Source of the DNA: Variovorax sp. UMC13
GTDB lineage: Bacteria > Pseudomonadota > Gammaproteobacteria > Burkholderiales > Burkholderiaceae_C
NCBI RefSeq assembly: GCF_014170375.1
Contig: NZ_LZZW01000015.1
Location: 172,330 to 236,329 of the forward strand
Direction of reading: 5' to 3'
Length of the DNA: 64,000 bases
Part shown: in pieces, positions 63,768 through 64,000 of the stretch
How positions within the stretch are numbered: position 1 is the first letter of the stretch
Layout: each line of letters opens with the position of its first letter
Translations under genes and position numbers: made by a program
The notes under the pieces: model-generated
What the model saw: the letters and a program-made list of their open reading frames with translations, nothing else
Database searches by the model: none
Told to the model about the DNA's origin: nothing

Positions 63768-64000
63768 ATGAATGCCAAGACCCTGACTGCGGCGCCTTCG
63801 ATCGATCCAGACGACATCGGCCATAACACCACTCAAAATCCCGAGTTCAACGATCTGATCGCAGCGCGCCTGAGCCGTCGCAAACTTTTCGGCCTGGGCG
63901 TGGGCACGGCCGGCGCCGCCCTGCAGGCCGAAAAGTTTGCGACGGCTCAGGCGCGCTGCGATCAGATCGTTGAACTCGGGATTTTGAGTGGTGTTATGGC
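63768..64000 (+). CDS. PhoX-family phosphatase, N-terminal part
   Basis: The start of a TAT-exported alkaline phosphatase of the PhoX (DUF839) type: DDIGHNTTQNPEFNDLIAA, then the twin-arginine motif SRRKLFGLGVGTAG. The frame stays open to the window edge, but after residue 43 it reads the foldback arm of a 77-bp inverted repeat, whose translation no longer looks like PhoX. So only the first part (to about 63923) is credible. PHO-box-like repeats upstream agree with the assignment. Confidence 0.65.
   Translation, partial: MNAKTLTAAPSIDPDDIGHNTTQNPEFNDLIAARLSRRKLFGLGVGTAGAALQAEKFATAQARCDQIVELGILSGVM
63820..64000. repeat. 77-bp perfect inverted repeat at the window edge
   Basis: Bases 63820-63896 and 63924-64000 are exact reverse complements with a 27-bp spacer. 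The arms may continue past the window. It lies within the first codons of the PhoX-type gene and duplicates them in inverted orientation. Confidence 0.97.

Overview
The window is GC-rich, almost fully coding chromosomal DNA with short gaps and many 4-bp stop/start overlaps. Gene content and order (SPOR-type rlpA beside glnE, the yhdP/nitrilase pair, def-fmt next to LysM-dprA-smg, a DUF1631 protein, a Bug-type binding protein, a DUF6644/DUF6152 pair) point to Burkholderiales, most likely Comamonadaceae close to Variovorax. This taxon is inferred from families, not from a search. No rRNA, tRNA, prophage, insertion sequence or CRISPR array was seen.

Layout. 1-1662: DEXH helicase, cut by the left edge. 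1794-6871: acyl-CoA thioesterase, then the tyrosine/homogentisate catabolic genes hmgA and fahA with a Bug binding protein between them, and a divergent IclR regulator. 6907-11110: a GGDEF cyclase, a DUF6644/DUF6152 pair, SlyX, and an EAL phosphodiesterase. 11129-13564: a ModE-like regulator, a lipoprotein with two molybdopterin-domain-like repeats, and pyrF. 13784-17761: a large autotransporter with three long tandem passenger repeats. 17828-19802: tsaB-rimI-UDG-like operon. 19926-23052: PBP4 (dacB) and a lipase-like lipoprotein. 23056-28173: sua5, purK, purE, a thioredoxin-TPR protein, a META lipoprotein and purC. 28267-34380: glycolysis genes fba, pyk and pgk, with an esterase and a fatty acid desaturase. 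34469-40654: def, a small lipoprotein, fmt and azlCD, divergent from LysM, dprA and smg. 40673-46431: DUF1631 protein and yajC-secD-secF. 47035-49357: diiron ferritin-like protein and an ECF41 sigma/carboxymuconolactone-decarboxylase pair. 49368-61183: rlpA, glnE, yhdP, a nitrilase-like amidase, and a PAS histidine kinase with a FixJ-type regulator. 61195-64000: an OmpA-like lipoprotein, a small membrane protein, mltA, and the start of a PhoX-type phosphatase.

Most genes are housekeeping: envelope (dacB, rlpA, mltA, LysM, OmpA-like, yhdP, SecDF-YajC), central metabolism (fba, pyk, pgk, purC/E/K, pyrF), and translation or tRNA modification (def, fmt, rimI, tsaB, sua5). The unusual signals are at the edges and in the gaps. 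They are a 77-bp perfect inverted repeat folding back the start of the PhoX gene at the right edge; a run of PHO-box-like heptamers before that gene; two matched ECF41-type promoters; two arrays of a 100-bp intergenic repeat, one splitting a histidine kinase from its regulator; a 100-bp element with 12-bp terminal inverted repeats in a 600-bp gap; a UDG-like protein lacking the Fe-S cysteines; and divergent start codons that overlap on opposite strands.
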